Origin: Ktedonobacter racemifer DSM 44963
GTDB taxonomy: Bacteria; Chloroflexota; Ktedonobacteria; Ktedonobacterales; Ktedonobacteraceae
Assembly: GCF_000178855.1 (NCBI RefSeq)
Contig: NZ_ADVG01000002.1
Span: 1,674,001 to 1,738,000, forward strand
Length of the DNA: 64,000 nt
Reading direction: 5' to 3'
Shown: piece after piece, positions 43,094 through 53,049 of the stretch
How the letters are laid out: each line of letters starts with the position of its first letter
Numbering within the stretch: position 1 is the stretch's first letter
Position numbers and translations under genes: made by a program
Notes under the pieces: generated by a model
Database searches by the model: none
The model's input: only the letters and a program-made list of their open reading frames with translations
Told to the model about the DNA's origin: nothing

Positions 43094-45070
43094 TTACTTC
43101 TTAGGTGAAGTCGTTGGGATTGGGGTTAATACCGGCGTTGGGCTGGAAGTCGGAGTTGAGGTAGGCCCGCTCTGCCCCAGGTTAATGCTGGTATCGTCAA
43201 AGGTCTTGAAGTTTACTACCTGGTTATCTGTCTTCTCAAATGTTCCAGTGACCGTGTCACCGGGCTGGACCAGCGGTAGCTTTGGAGAAAGCGAGAGGTT
43301 AGCAGTAAAGATATACGGCTGCCCCTCAAGCTGGATATAGTACACGGTATTACTTCCCTGCTGCACTGCCGAGGCGCGTAAGACCTTGCCCGTGACCGTC
43401 TGTGTCTGGCCCGTGGCGGGTACATTGCCTCCACCACCAGACTGTGTCAGCCACTGCTGGTAGTCCTGCAAAGCCTGCGAGAGCGAGGTATCAAACTGAA
43501 CATTGCTCCCGTTCAGGTTCCTGGCATCAACAATACCTACCGCCTGAAAGATCGCGCCCGTGGTCTGTGATCCCACACCGCTATTACCACTATTCGAGGT
43601 ATCACTGGTGGAAGGGCCAGTATCCTGTACATAGATCGCGACCCAGGTGGGCCTGTCATAGATCTGGTATAACTGCACGCTTGCCACGCTATAGTTGCGA
43701 ATGTTAGAGCGCGTCGACTGGAAGGTCTTAATAACGTTATCACCGATGCCAACGCCCTGTAAGGGATAGAAGGTTGCCTGATTCTTATGCGTGTCAAAGA
43801 GGAAGACACCCGTACTTGAATTATCGCTGCTCGAAGACGAGGTCATTGGCACAAGCCAGACGGGACGATCTACACTATTGTAGAGTAACTCAGGGTCGCT
43901 CGCGGTTACCTGCTGACCGGCGCCCGATGGGTTAAACCAGGGCGCGGCATGATAGCGCCCCCACCAGGAGAGATACTGTTGTACTGTATCGGAAGGCATG
44001 ACCCGGTCCACCCAGGCGGGAACCTTGTTGGGGGCATACTTCGTAATCACTCCGGTGTGCGCATCCACCAGGAGCACCTCGGTCAGGACATCGCCAACAT
44101 AGCCACGAATAGGCTGCATCAACGAGACCGTCCAGTACGGGTGATAGTTATCATCCAGTTCTAGCGTTGGGTCAACCAGTTTACCATAAGTATAGCCATT
44201 CAAGTAGACATGGCGCAGGAGATCCTGGTTCAGCAACGCGCCAGGCAGGTAGGCAAGAGAGGTACCCGCCTGAACCTGCTCGGTGTACAGCTTAGGTACG
44301 GCCTGGGGATTCTCGGCGTCCACGACGACAAATCCGGGCGTCCGCGGATTTGAGAGATTTACAAAGATGTTATTGTAGCTCAACGGAGCCACATAGTAGA
44401 GGTGGCCCTTGATGGACTGAAGCGTATAGCTGTCTGAATTAATGCCGTAAGCGGACCCCAGGTTCTGCCCATTCGAGCCCAGCACCTGCTGCCCTTTATA
44501 GGCCGCGACACTCTTGCTCGCCAGCACGATATGATTCTGATCGGTTGGCGGCAGCTTATCGCTGGCCTGCATCGTGACCTGGGGAATCGCCGCCAGGGCC
44601 TTTGTATTGACATCAAACCAGGTTGTAAAAATGGTGATGAGCGCGGGCGCGGCGATACCAATAACGCCAACCACCACCAGGCCTAGGATGCCCGCCGCGA
44701 TGGTGCCACGCGAGACCCCGCGAGTCGCGGCCCGCCCAATAGAGGACTGCTGCAAATTGATGCGCACACCACCCGCTGCGCTTGACGCAGCCTCCATCAC
44801 CGGGGCCGCAAAAGTAAAGAGGTTACCCAGGCTACTCAAAAACAGGGGCCAGAGCACCCATTGCCAGCCCCAGAAGGGACCCGTCAAGGCCGGAAGCGAG
44901 AAGTACAGGATCAAGAGGCTCAATAAGAAATTAAAGATAGTATATCCAAGGAACCAGCGCGTAAATTTGCCGCGCTCGAACCGCTCGCGCCGGCCAAACA
45001 CCAGGCGCCCAAGCGTTAAAATCACCATCACGATGACCGTGCCAATGAGCGCCAGCAGGAAGATGACCAT
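43094..45070 (-). CDS. Large membrane protein of unknown function
   Basis: 658 residues, no family recognised with confidence. Residues 1-22 are a membrane helix (VIFLLALIGTVIVMVILTLG). Two or three more lie at about 42-60, 68-90 and 125-152 (TIAAGILGLVVVGVIGIAAP). The long remainder is extracytoplasmic. It contains VLLVDAHTGVITKY, which is like the core of PepSY domains, and an OB-like stretch near the C-terminus (QTVTGKVLRASAVQQGSNTV, GDTVTGTFEKTDNQ) before a Pro/Thr/Ser tail. AGGAG lies nine bases before the start. It may be an envelope protein; no partner genes give a hint. Confidence 0.75.
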   Translation of the reverse strand: MVIFLLALIGTVIVMVILTLGRLVFGRRERFERGKFTRWFLGYTIFNFLLSLLILYFSLPALTGPFWGWQWVLWPLFLSSLGNLFTFAAPVMEAASSAAGGVRINLQQSSIGRAATRGVSRGTIAAGILGLVVVGVIGIAAPALITIFTTWFDVNTKALAAIPQVTMQASDKLPPTDQNHIVLASKSVAAYKGQQVLGSNGQNLGSAYGINSDSYTLQSIKGHLYYVAPLSYNNIFVNLSNPRTPGFVVVDAENPQAVPKLYTEQVQAGTSLAYLPGALLNQDLLRHVYLNGYTYGKLVDPTLELDDNYHPYWTVSLMQPIRGYVGDVLTEVLLVDAHTGVITKYAPNKVPAWVDRVMPSDTVQQYLSWWGRYHAAPWFNPSGAGQQVTASDPELLYNSVDRPVWLVPMTSSSSSDNSSTGVFLFDTHKNQATFYPLQGVGIGDNVIKTFQSTRSNIRNYSVASVQLYQIYDRPTWVAIYVQDTGPSTSDTSNSGNSGVGSQTTGAIFQAVGIVDARNLNGSNVQFDTSLSQALQDYQQWLTQSGGGGNVPATGQTQTVTGKVLRASAVQQGSNTVYYIQLEGQPYIFTANLSLSPKLPLVQPGDTVTGTFEKTDNQVVNFKTFDDTSINLGQSGPTSTPTSSPTPVLTPIPTTSPKK

Positions 45071-45485
45071 GATTAGTTCTCCTAATGAACGACGATATCT
45101 GCTAACGTAGCAAAAAATCTCAATGTATATACGTGCTATGCTATGTGTGAGGTGTAAATAGCTTCCACTATTTCAAACGAAGAATCAAGCCTTTGACCCG
45201 ACAGTTTTGTGGTTGCTCAATAAATTTTGATACAAGCCTCTCTTTATAAGGTACTCTCAACGTCTGCGACACCTTTTAAGGGTAAGGTGATGTTGGTGGC
45301 GAGAGATCTAGAGGAAATAATCGCTGTTATAAAAACGTTAAAAAAGGTGACCTGAATTGACAATGTGAGTTCGTCATTCTTAGACGACATAGAGAGAAGG
45401 AAACTCCGCAGATATTTTGTCTACATAGATTGTACAAGCCAGTCATCTTTCACGATGAAAGAAGCACAGCAAGGAGCCGTTATCG
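45071..45485. other. Divergent promoter region
   Basis: 415 bp between the large membrane protein (-) and the sulfite-oxidase-like gene (+). AT-rich; no repeats, operators or credible ORFs seen. Confidence 0.4.
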
Positions 45486-46088
45486 ATGAATCTCTTCGGT
45501 CGCAAAACAGTCACAGAGAAACTCCCAGATGGCAAGGATCGCTTACCATCTGGTCAATATCTCACCAAAAAATGGCCCGTACTCAGCTACGAGCGTACGC
45601 CAGCGGGCTTGCCCCCAGACTGGCGCTTTAAGGTCACGGGCCTCGTCGAAGAGCCATTTGAGCTGACGTGGGAGGAGTTTCTCCAATTACCGCGCACGAC
45701 GCTGACCGCTGATTTTCACTGCGTGACCACCTGGAGTCGCTATGACAATACCTGGGAGGGCGTACATATCCGCGAGATTCTGCAACGCGCGCGCCCACTC
45801 GCCAACGCACACTATGTGATGGCCCACTCCTGGACTGGCTATACCACCAATATGCCGCTTGAAGCGCTCGATGATGACGATGTTCTTATCGCACTCAAAC
45901 ATGATGAGAAAGACCTGCCAGGTGATCATGGTGGCCCTGTACGCCTGATTGTTCCCAAGCTCTATGCCTACAAGAGCGCCAAGTGGCTGGATGGGCTGGA
46001 GTTCATGGAGCAGGACCGCCCTGGCTTCTGGGAGATTCGTGGCTATCACAATCACGCCGATCCCTGGAAAGAGGAGCGCTACTGGTAA
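45486..46088 (+). CDS. Sulfite-oxidase-like molybdopterin oxidoreductase
   Basis: 200-residue single-domain member of the sulfite oxidase fold (Oxidored_molyb). It has FKVTGLVEEPFELTWEEFLQ, the molybdenum-ligand Cys79 in LTADFHCVTTWSRYDNTWEG, and GDHGGPVRLIVPKLYAYKSA followed by KWLDGLEFME. No signal peptide is present, so it is probably cytoplasmic, unlike MsrP. Natural substrates of this small bacterial subgroup are not settled. CAAGGAG lies upstream. It is convergent with spoVR and separated from it by a terminator. Confidence 0.9.
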   Translation: MNLFGRKTVTEKLPDGKDRLPSGQYLTKKWPVLSYERTPAGLPPDWRFKVTGLVEEPFELTWEEFLQLPRTTLTADFHCVTTWSRYDNTWEGVHIREILQRARPLANAHYVMAHSWTGYTTNMPLEALDDDDVLIALKHDEKDLPGDHGGPVRLIVPKLYAYKSAKWLDGLEFMEQDRPGFWEIRGYHNHADPWKEERYW

Positions 46089-46158
46089 CCACTAGCAGAT
46101 GAGAGAGCGCGCGAGGCGGGCAAAATTGTTCTCTCCAACCTCCACTTTCTCTCTCAAA

Positions 46159-46200
46159 AAAGGGTCCCCTCCACGGCTGCTTTTGTGGAGGGGACCCTTT
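46159..46200 (-). terminator. Terminator of the prkA-yhbH-spoVR cluster
   Basis: GTGGAGGGGACCCTTT and its complement form a 16-bp stem with a 10-base loop. On the minus strand the stem runs into TTTTTT, a standard intrinsic terminator 24 bp after the spoVR stop. Confidence 0.85.
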
Positions 46201-46223
46201 CATGCTGTGCTAGAGAGCGAGCT

Positions 46224-48896
46224 CTACTTCTCTAACGTACTCTTACTGCTGCGCTCACCGTCATAAGAGAGCAGGATACGCTTGCCATCAAAGATGGTCT
46301 CCAAGTGGACCGGGCGCCCCCACAGGACATACACATGCTGCAGGGTCTTCTCCGCGTAGTTGAGGTCGAGATCCTGGCCCTCATGCATATGTTTGATGTA
46401 GAGTTCGCGATTGCCGCGATAATCGCCGTTATCCACCACCAGGTAGGGATAGCCAAAGTTGGTCAGGCTACCCACAATCGAGTCGCGCACCTTCTGCCAG
46501 TTTTTCTCTACAACGACCCACTCATCTCCCTCTTTCTTGTAGAGATAGAGATCCAGGTCCTTGATGAGATCCTCGGTCAGGTAGTTGCGCAAGAATGAGA
46601 CATCGTTATCCAGCTCACGCACCTCGAAGATTTTCTCTCGGCCCGCCCCTGGCTTGCGCCCAAACTTGTCCTGCTCCTCCTTGTTGGGAGTGTTCCAGCG
46701 CTGCTCGATATCCTCAAAGACCTTGAAACCGATATAGTACGGGTTGAGCGAGGTCTTCGAGGGCGAGAGCACGCCTGAGTGGAGTTGCGCGAACTCGATC
46801 GTCTCCGAATCGGTAATCACGCTTCTATCGCCCAGCTCGCGCATGATACGCGAGTGCCAGATGCTGTTGTGGTGCAGCATGCCACTAGCGATATAGCGAT
46901 GCGTCTCCTCCACAGTGATATCGTAAACATCAGCAACCCCAGGCTCAATGCTAACGACTTCATCGGTTGGATCTTCGATTAAGAACCAGCGATGGCTCTC
47001 CAGGTACTGGCTCAATTTTTGCTGCTTACGCTCCAGGCTAAAGCCAATCTCCTGTGCGAAAAGGCGAGCCGATTGGCCTTTAATACGAATGTTGACACCA
47101 TAACGTCGTGAGAGAATACCGTAGTTGAGCAAGATCACCTGGAGCGCCTGCGCGATCTCATCACTAAAGGTTGAGAGAATTACGCCATCGCTGCGCGAGG
47201 CACAGCCATCGCAGTCAAAGTAGGCTCGCAAAAAGGCACTGACCACGGATTTGGGCGAACGTAAGATGACGTCAGGAATGGCTTTTGTACGAGCTTTAGC
47301 CTGCAAATCGATCCCCAGCGTTTGCAGCAGGTCCAGCACGTTCGCTGAATAGAAGACAACGCGCCAGCGACCACCCTTACCATTCGCAGTTTTATCATCC
47401 CATACAGGACGTGCCTCAATGGCAAAGAGGCGCATCACCAGCTCCGCATAGCGCTTGGCTAGTTCGAGATCGCCACTGGTATAGCCAATGGCCTGTTTCT
47501 GACTATGAATGTTGCCATCACCGACCAGGTAGCCCAGGAACTCGGCGAACTCCTCAGTGACATGCGTGGGAGCCTGCAAGGGGAAGCGGCTGGCATAGAG
47601 CGCCTTACCAGCAGTTCCCGCTGTATAGCCGGTACGCGTCACGGCCTCAGTGATACGCTCCTGAGCATATGTGGTCTGCCCACGTAGCGAGCGATAAACT
47701 GTATGCACGCCTACACCTGCTGTCTGCGCGACGTCTTCTACTGTGGCCCAGGTTTTCAGCGTAGGGTGAGTAATGGTGACGTGCTCAGCAGGCCAGACAT
47801 TGCTACCCACGCTAAGTGGGATGCGCTGCCCCACGCGTACATCCTTCAGCTCCATCCACTGCCCTGGTCCTACGCTGAGCTTGTGGCCCTCGGCCCCCTC
47901 CAGGATCAGCCCTCGACGGGTACGCAGGCGAATGGTCCTGGCGTTACGCTGGATATGCCGATCGCTGACAACATCACACTGTCGCTCACCGCTGGCAACC
48001 TGGATGCTCTGCCCCTCGGCAAGCCGTTTGTGCAACTCATCGTAGCGCAGCAGGCCATGTTCAGTTAGCACCAGGCTCTCGCCAACCAGGCAGGCCCAGC
48101 CCTCATTCATGACCTTGGTCTGCATCTGGGGAAAAAAGTAGAGCATCTCGCTACGCACGATTTCGATAATGTCGCGCTGCCAGGTCTCCAGGTGGGGCGA
48201 GTGCTGCATGAGGAAGAGGAGAAGGTCCTTCTCCGGCTTCTCGGGAAACTTGACAGGCTTATTCGCGCGCTCTTCATGTTCCTCTGTCGCCTGCTTCAGA
48301 CGCGTATCCAGTTCCCAGAGATCATCGTAATCGGTCGACTGCTTGACGAACTTGCTTTCCTTGGACTCCTGATCGTGATGCAGCAGCAGATTGTAGTCGA
48401 TATGTTCCTGAATGGAGAGGGCCGCATCCAGGAAACGCTCCACCTCTTGCTTACCATGATCGAATTCGTACTTGGCGATCCGCTCGGCATGAATACTGAC
48501 CTTGTCGATCATGCGCCTGGACGTATGCTGAAAGTAGGCGTTATTTTTGAAAAAGTCTGTATGACCAAAGACATGGGCTGCTACAAAAGTATTTTGTAGC
48601 ATGTCATTCATCTCCATGAGAAAGGCATAGCTAGGATTGGTGTTGACCACCATCTCATAGATTTTGCTTAAGCCCAGGTCATACTGCATTTTCTGACGAT
48701 AATACGCCTTACCATGTGTCCAATGGCTAAAACGTCCCGGCAGGCCATAGGAGGCGAACTCGTACATGATGGCGGCTGGAACGAGTTCAAAGTGCGTTGG
48801 GAAGGGGTCCAGGCCAAACTCGTGGGCGATCTCCCAGGCCCCTTCAATAGAATCGCGCAAGCGCTCAAGGTCGCGATTGGATTCGATACCTGTCAT
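46224..48896 (-). CDS. spoVR: SpoVR family protein interrupted by an intein
   Basis: Precursor of 890 residues. The SpoVR host protein is residues 1-268 and 678-890 (481 residues after splicing), with FELVPAAIMYEFASYGLPGR, VNTNPSYAFLMEMNDMLQN, AAHVFGHTDFFKNN and, across the junction, VMNEGWA joined to SIWHSRIMRELG, the most conserved motif of the family. Residues 269-677 are an intein. SpoVR acts in spore cortex formation in Bacillus and with PrkA and YhbH in stress responses elsewhere; its chemistry is unknown. It starts 14 bp after yhbH, so the genes are one operon. The terminator at 46159 follows. Confidence 0.95.
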   Translation of the reverse strand: MTGIESNRDLERLRDSIEGAWEIAHEFGLDPFPTHFELVPAAIMYEFASYGLPGRFSHWTHGKAYYRQKMQYDLGLSKIYEMVVNTNPSYAFLMEMNDMLQNTFVAAHVFGHTDFFKNNAYFQHTSRRMIDKVSIHAERIAKYEFDHGKQEVERFLDAALSIQEHIDYNLLLHHDQESKESKFVKQSTDYDDLWELDTRLKQATEEHEERANKPVKFPEKPEKDLLLFLMQHSPHLETWQRDIIEIVRSEMLYFFPQMQTKVMNEGWACLVGESLVLTEHGLLRYDELHKRLAEGQSIQVASGERQCDVVSDRHIQRNARTIRLRTRRGLILEGAEGHKLSVGPGQWMELKDVRVGQRIPLSVGSNVWPAEHVTITHPTLKTWATVEDVAQTAGVGVHTVYRSLRGQTTYAQERITEAVTRTGYTAGTAGKALYASRFPLQAPTHVTEEFAEFLGYLVGDGNIHSQKQAIGYTSGDLELAKRYAELVMRLFAIEARPVWDDKTANGKGGRWRVVFYSANVLDLLQTLGIDLQAKARTKAIPDVILRSPKSVVSAFLRAYFDCDGCASRSDGVILSTFSDEIAQALQVILLNYGILSRRYGVNIRIKGQSARLFAQEIGFSLERKQQKLSQYLESHRWFLIEDPTDEVVSIEPGVADVYDITVEETHRYIASGMLHHNSIWHSRIMRELGDRSVITDSETIEFAQLHSGVLSPSKTSLNPYYIGFKVFEDIEQRWNTPNKEEQDKFGRKPGAGREKIFEVRELDNDVSFLRNYLTEDLIKDLDLYLYKKEGDEWVVVEKNWQKVRDSIVGSLTNFGYPYLVVDNGDYRGNRELYIKHMHEGQDLDLNYAEKTLQHVYVLWGRPVHLETIFDGKRILLSYDGERSSKSTLEK
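46866..48092 (-). other. 409-residue intein inside SpoVR, with LAGLIDADG endonuclease and extra HTH
   Basis: Splice residues: Cys at intein position 1 (CLVGESLVLTEHG), block B-like GAEGHKLSV at 66-74, C-terminal VYDITVEETHRY and SGMLHHN ending in His-Asn, with Ser as the first downstream host residue. These are the residues needed for standard protein splicing. Two LAGLIDADG-type motifs are visible, FLGYLVGDG at 185-193 and LRAYFDCDG at 288-296, so it encodes a homing endonuclease with acidic residues kept in both motifs. Between the splicing and endonuclease parts, positions 116-150, lies a LacI-like helix-turn-helix (VEDVAQTAGVGVHTVYRSLR), probably for DNA binding. The frame is open throughout. 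Confidence 0.95.
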
Positions 48897-48910
48897 ACGA
48901 GTTCTCCTAA

Positions 48911-50053
48911 CTACCTGGATGGCACCGGCTCTCGTTGGGCGAAGAATTTGCGCAACGCGGGATAGACCTCTTTCTTATCCGAGATGGTCACGGCGGTAAA
49001 CTTCTTGTCGTTGATCTTGCCATAGGCCGACATCAAGGTACTGGGCGAGCGATAGTGGCCCTCGCGTATCTCGCCATAACCAAAGATGTTGCACTGCTCC
49101 ATCAGCTTATTTACCAGTTGGACACAACGGTCGTTATCCCACGGCAGGTTATCGCCATCAGAGAAATGGAAGGGGTAGATGTTCCAGTCATTCGGGTTAT
49201 AGCGCTCCTGAATGATCTGGAGTGCCAGCTCATACGCCGAGGATACCTGCGTGCCACCACTCTCACCCTTGTGGAAGAACTCCTCCTCCGTCACCTCCTT
49301 GGCCTCCGTATGGTGGCTGATAAAGACAATGTGCACATTGTTGTACCTTGTCCTCAGGAAGCGCACCATCCAGAAGTAGAAACTTCTTGCAATGTATTTC
49401 TCGAATTCACCCATTGAACCGCTGACATCCATCATTGCCAGTACTACCGCATTTGACTGAAATTTGATGGTTGGCTCCCAGACTTTGAAGCGGAGGTCCT
49501 CGGATTTGATGTCTTTGAAGCGGGCCTCTCCCTTGGAGGCGTTGCGCTTGATATTCTCCATAATCGTGCGCTTCTTATCCAGGTTGGGCATGGGACCCTT
49601 CTTGCGCACGTCGGTGAAGCGAACCGCCTCGGTCTCCATCTCCTGCTGGTGCTTCTCTTCCAGATTGGGTAGACTCAGGTCCTCGAAGATGAGCGCGGCC
49701 AGTTCCTCCATCGAGACTTCGGCCTCATAGTAGTCGTAGCCCGCATCCTTTCCGGCATCCCCCTTCTTCCCCTTGCCAGGGCGCGGCTCTTGGGCAACGA
49801 CATCGCCAACCTTGCTCTTTCCATTGCCCTGGCCAGAGTGCGTCTGGCGGCCGGGATCAAAGCGGAAGCGATATTCATCCAGGGAGCGCACGGGCACGCG
49901 TACAACTTTTTTGCCATCCGAAAGAATAATATTCTCTTCTGAGACGATCTCACCAAGGTTTTTTTTAATGGCGTCGCGTATCTTCTCCTTGTGGCGCTCC
50001 TGGTCTATTTGTCCTTTCCGGTGCAACGACCAATCGTGCTGTGAGACAGACAT
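48911..50053 (-). CDS. yhbH: YhbH/YeaH family protein (DUF444)
   Basis: 380-residue cytoplasmic protein. N-terminal part: RHKEKIRDAIKKNLGEIVSE and VRVPVRSLDEYRFRF. A Gly/Lys-rich spacer precedes ELAALIFEDLSLPNLEEKHQ. The C-terminal half resembles a von Willebrand A domain with the metal-site motif VLAMMDVSGSMGEFEK (DxSxS), IVFISHHTEAKEV and GGTQVSSAYELALQ. It always accompanies PrkA and SpoVR in this conserved cluster, where it is needed for sporulation or stress survival. AAGGAG precedes the start. It lies 14 bp before spoVR. Confidence 0.95.
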   Translation of the reverse strand: MSVSQHDWSLHRKGQIDQERHKEKIRDAIKKNLGEIVSEENIILSDGKKVVRVPVRSLDEYRFRFDPGRQTHSGQGNGKSKVGDVVAQEPRPGKGKKGDAGKDAGYDYYEAEVSMEELAALIFEDLSLPNLEEKHQQEMETEAVRFTDVRKKGPMPNLDKKRTIMENIKRNASKGEARFKDIKSEDLRFKVWEPTIKFQSNAVVLAMMDVSGSMGEFEKYIARSFYFWMVRFLRTRYNNVHIVFISHHTEAKEVTEEEFFHKGESGGTQVSSAYELALQIIQERYNPNDWNIYPFHFSDGDNLPWDNDRCVQLVNKLMEQCNIFGYGEIREGHYRSPSTLMSAYGKINDKKFTAVTISDKKEVYPALRKFFAQREPVPSR

Positions 50054-50184
50054 GGTACGTTCTCCTTACTATCGAGCAACCAGGGGAACACACTGTAGGT
50101 GATGGGAAAGGCGGGGGTGACCCGGCCTCAGCAAGAAGAGGCGCGTGAAGGCATCTCTGCCCGGGTATGCCACTAGCTTGCGGC

Positions 50185-50214
50185 GCACGGCGCGAGCACA
50201 AGGCTCGCGCGTGC
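50185..50214. repeat. Hairpin in the prkA-yhbH spacer
   Basis: GCGCGAGC pairs with GCTCGCGC around ACAAG, with GCAC/GTGC extending the stem past a bulge. It lies 36 bp after prkA, in the 196-bp spacer before yhbH, and may adjust the amount of downstream message. Confidence 0.55.
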
Positions 50215-50249
50215 ATCCATATTCCCTACTGCATCAGCCCGGTTCGTAA

Positions 50250-52145
50250 CTATCGGTTCAAGAGACTGCCCGTATACCGGAGAATTTCGTTAGCGCAGAC
50301 ATGACAGTAGCCGTGCTCCGCCATCAAGCGGTTAACGACCTCGTTGATCTTGCGTAACTGTTCTTTATCGGGGGTACGAGTGGATGTGGTAATCTTGACG
50401 ACGTCGCGCAGGTCCGCAAAGAGCTTTTTCTCAATCGCTTCTTTGAGACGCTCATGACTGGTATAGTCAAAGGTCTGCCCCTTGCGTGCCAGCGACGAGA
50501 TGCGAATGAGAATTTCTTCGCGGAAGGAGCGCTTCGCGTTCTCCGAGACGCCGATCTGTTCCTCGATGGAGCGCATCAGGTGCTCATCAGGCTCCATCTC
50601 CTCGTCAGTGATCGGATCGCGCAGACGCGTCTTGTTGCAGTAGGCCTCGACGTTATCCAGGTAGTTGTTCAGCAGGGTGCGCGCCGACTCCTCGTAGGAG
50701 TAGACGAAGGCCCGCTGGACCTCTTTCTTAGCCAGTTCATCGTACTCTTTGCGCGCCTCACTGACGAAGTTGAGGTAGCGCTCGCGCTCTTCACGCGTAA
50801 TGCTGGTATGTTGATCCAGGCCATCACGGAGCGCGCGCAGAGCGTCGATGGGGTTAATACAGGTCACATTGTGCTTGACCAGCGCATTTGACAGGCGGTT
50901 AATGACATAGCGCGGCGAGATACCGTCCATGCCTTCGCGCACCGCTTCCTCTTGCAGCTCGCGCACATCCTTCTGCTTGAAGTCCTCCATATCCTCGCCA
51001 TCATAGAGCTTCAGCTTCTTCATCAGGCTCATGCCAGCTTTCTTCGAAGGCTCCAGGCGGGTGAGCAGCGCGAAGACGCTTGCAATACGCAGCGTATAGG
51101 GCGCGATATGGACGTCTTTGAGGGCACTCTGTTTCAGCAGTTTCTCATAGATCTTGACCTCGTCGGAGACACGCAGATTATAGGGGACCTTGACCAGGAT
51201 AATGCGGTCCTGAAGCGCCTCCGACTTCTTATTGCCCACAAACGACTGATACTCATGCTCATTAGTATGACTGATTACAACTTCGTCGGCATAGATCATG
51301 CTGAAGCGCCCGGTCTTGATATTCTGCTCCTGACTCAGCGTCAGCAGAACATAGAGAAATTTCTCATCCGTCTTCAACATTTCCACGAATTCCATTATTC
51401 CTCGATTTGAGATGTTTAACTCGCCATCGAAGCGGTAAGCGCGTGGATCGCTTTCGACGCCAACCTCGCCAATCGTTGACAGGTCGATACCACCGACCAG
51501 CTCGCTGATATCCTGGCTTTTGGGATCAGACGGGGTGAAGGTACCCACGCCCATGCGATACTTCTCGCTAAAAGCCACACGTTTGACGGGTACTTCCTCG
51601 ATACGTCCTTTAAATTGCGTATCGACCATGTAGCGGCAGTGGGGGCAGAGGTCGCCCTCGATATAGATGCCAAACTCACGCTCCACATCTGAGCGTAGTT
51701 CGTGGGGGATCAGGTGCAGGGGCTCCTCGTGCATGGGGCAGCCCTTAATTTCGTACAACGCGCCCACCATGCTTTTGCTGTATTCTTCCAGACCACGCTT
51801 AAGCAGGGTGACGATGGTGGACTTACCACCACCTACAGGGCCCATCAGAAGCAGAATACGTTTACGCACTTCCAGGCGTTGAGCAGCCGAGTGGAAGTAG
51901 TCAACGATCTGCTGAAGAGGCTTTTCAATACCAAAGATTTCCTGACTGAAGAAATTGTAGTGCTGCTCATTGTTGCGGGTCGTCTCGACGCCCGCGTCCA
52001 TGATCATATGGTAAACGCGCTCATGCGATAGGCGGGCAACTTCAGGCTTCTTAGTCGCAATCTCAAAGTATTGCGCGAAGGTTCCCTCCCACATGAGCTC
52101 TCGCTCACGATCTCGATATTCTTCCAACCGCTTCACCAGATCCAT
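50250..52145 (-). CDS. prkA: PrkA family serine protein kinase (AAA+ type)
   Basis: 631 residues, normal length. N-terminal AAA+ core with YNFFSQEIFGIEKPLQQIVD, Walker A MGPVGGGKSTIVTLLKRGLE, a Cys-containing insertion (LCPHCRYMVD), GELNISNRGIMEFVEMLKTD and the sensor region QDRIILVKVPYNLRVSDEVK. The C-terminal PrkA domain contains ALRDGLDQHTSI and FVSEARKEYDELAKKEVQRA. PrkA was named as a kinase; an AAA-protease or regulatory function has also been proposed. First gene of the cluster with yhbH and spoVR. GAGAGGG lies upstream of the start. Confidence 0.96.
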   Translation of the reverse strand: MDLVKRLEEYRDRERELMWEGTFAQYFEIATKKPEVARLSHERVYHMIMDAGVETTRNNEQHYNFFSQEIFGIEKPLQQIVDYFHSAAQRLEVRKRILLLMGPVGGGKSTIVTLLKRGLEEYSKSMVGALYEIKGCPMHEEPLHLIPHELRSDVEREFGIYIEGDLCPHCRYMVDTQFKGRIEEVPVKRVAFSEKYRMGVGTFTPSDPKSQDISELVGGIDLSTIGEVGVESDPRAYRFDGELNISNRGIMEFVEMLKTDEKFLYVLLTLSQEQNIKTGRFSMIYADEVVISHTNEHEYQSFVGNKKSEALQDRIILVKVPYNLRVSDEVKIYEKLLKQSALKDVHIAPYTLRIASVFALLTRLEPSKKAGMSLMKKLKLYDGEDMEDFKQKDVRELQEEAVREGMDGISPRYVINRLSNALVKHNVTCINPIDALRALRDGLDQHTSITREERERYLNFVSEARKEYDELAKKEVQRAFVYSYEESARTLLNNYLDNVEAYCNKTRLRDPITDEEMEPDEHLMRSIEEQIGVSENAKRSFREEILIRISSLARKGQTFDYTSHERLKEAIEKKLFADLRDVVKITTSTRTPDKEQLRKINEVVNRLMAEHGYCHVCANEILRYTGSLLNR

Positions 52146-53049
52146 GGCTTACCCTCTCTTTGCTGTACGATTGAATAGCGCTCGCGAGGATGAAACGTCT
52201 ATTCCTCCTTGCAGGATTCGTTTCACCCCATGGTTGCTACTCTAGGAACTGATACTACGAATAAGACAGCCAGGGAAAGACTCCTTTTGGTTGGGCACAG
52301 ACACTATACGAGGATGGCGCAGGAACTGTCATTGCAACCGGAACCACCTCGACCTCCCCTCTCCCCGCTTGACAGTGACCAGGAAACTGAAAGGGCCAGT
52401 TTCTTTCTCGACACACGTCGCAAGAGAACCAGCCCTTTCCAACTTTTTGGCGGATATTGTGGTTGGAGTTTACTATAATTTTAGTCCAACCCTTATACTG
52501 AATAGAACCAGGTAGCGTTGTCACACGCATCTACAGATGCTCCTGCAATGTTACACGTTGTCCTTTCCTGTTCCAACACATTTCAAAGGCATGTACTCAG
52601 TTTGCAGTTATTGACCACCACCCTCATTATTTTTGAACCTTGTCTAGAACCAAAACCCTCCTTAGGGTTATAGGCAAATTATACCATATTTTTCTGTCTC
52701 ATACAATTCTACGGAGAAGATAAAATCGTTAGTATAGCAGTTTTTAACACTTTGCTCCTGTGCTCGACCGCAAGGGACAAGGGAGGATCGCCCCTCTCCT
52801 GCTTTATCCGCTTGTACATTATTCTCTTCTATGATACTATATTCTACACGCAATTGGTGGAAATTTATCAATTGCATCATCTCTCATCTAAACAATTCCA
52901 ACACTTCAAAGCATCCCAAATGGAAGCTGCCTAGATGTGGAATTGTTGTATGAACATGCGTAAAACAGCACGCCTTGCCCATCAACCCTGGCCAGGACGA
53001 GACACGTTGCAGAAAACACCAAAGGACATTTTGCCTGGTCACGTACGCA
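52146..53049. other. Long intergenic region upstream of prkA
   Basis: 904 bp, the longest gap in the window. It is AT-rich from about 52480 onward. An imperfect inverted repeat at 52389-52439 (outer arms GAAAGGGC and GCCCTTTC, inner part around CGACACACGTCG) is the only structure noted; it lies 240 bp upstream of prkA. Open frames here have no ribosome site or recognisable product. Confidence 0.45.
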
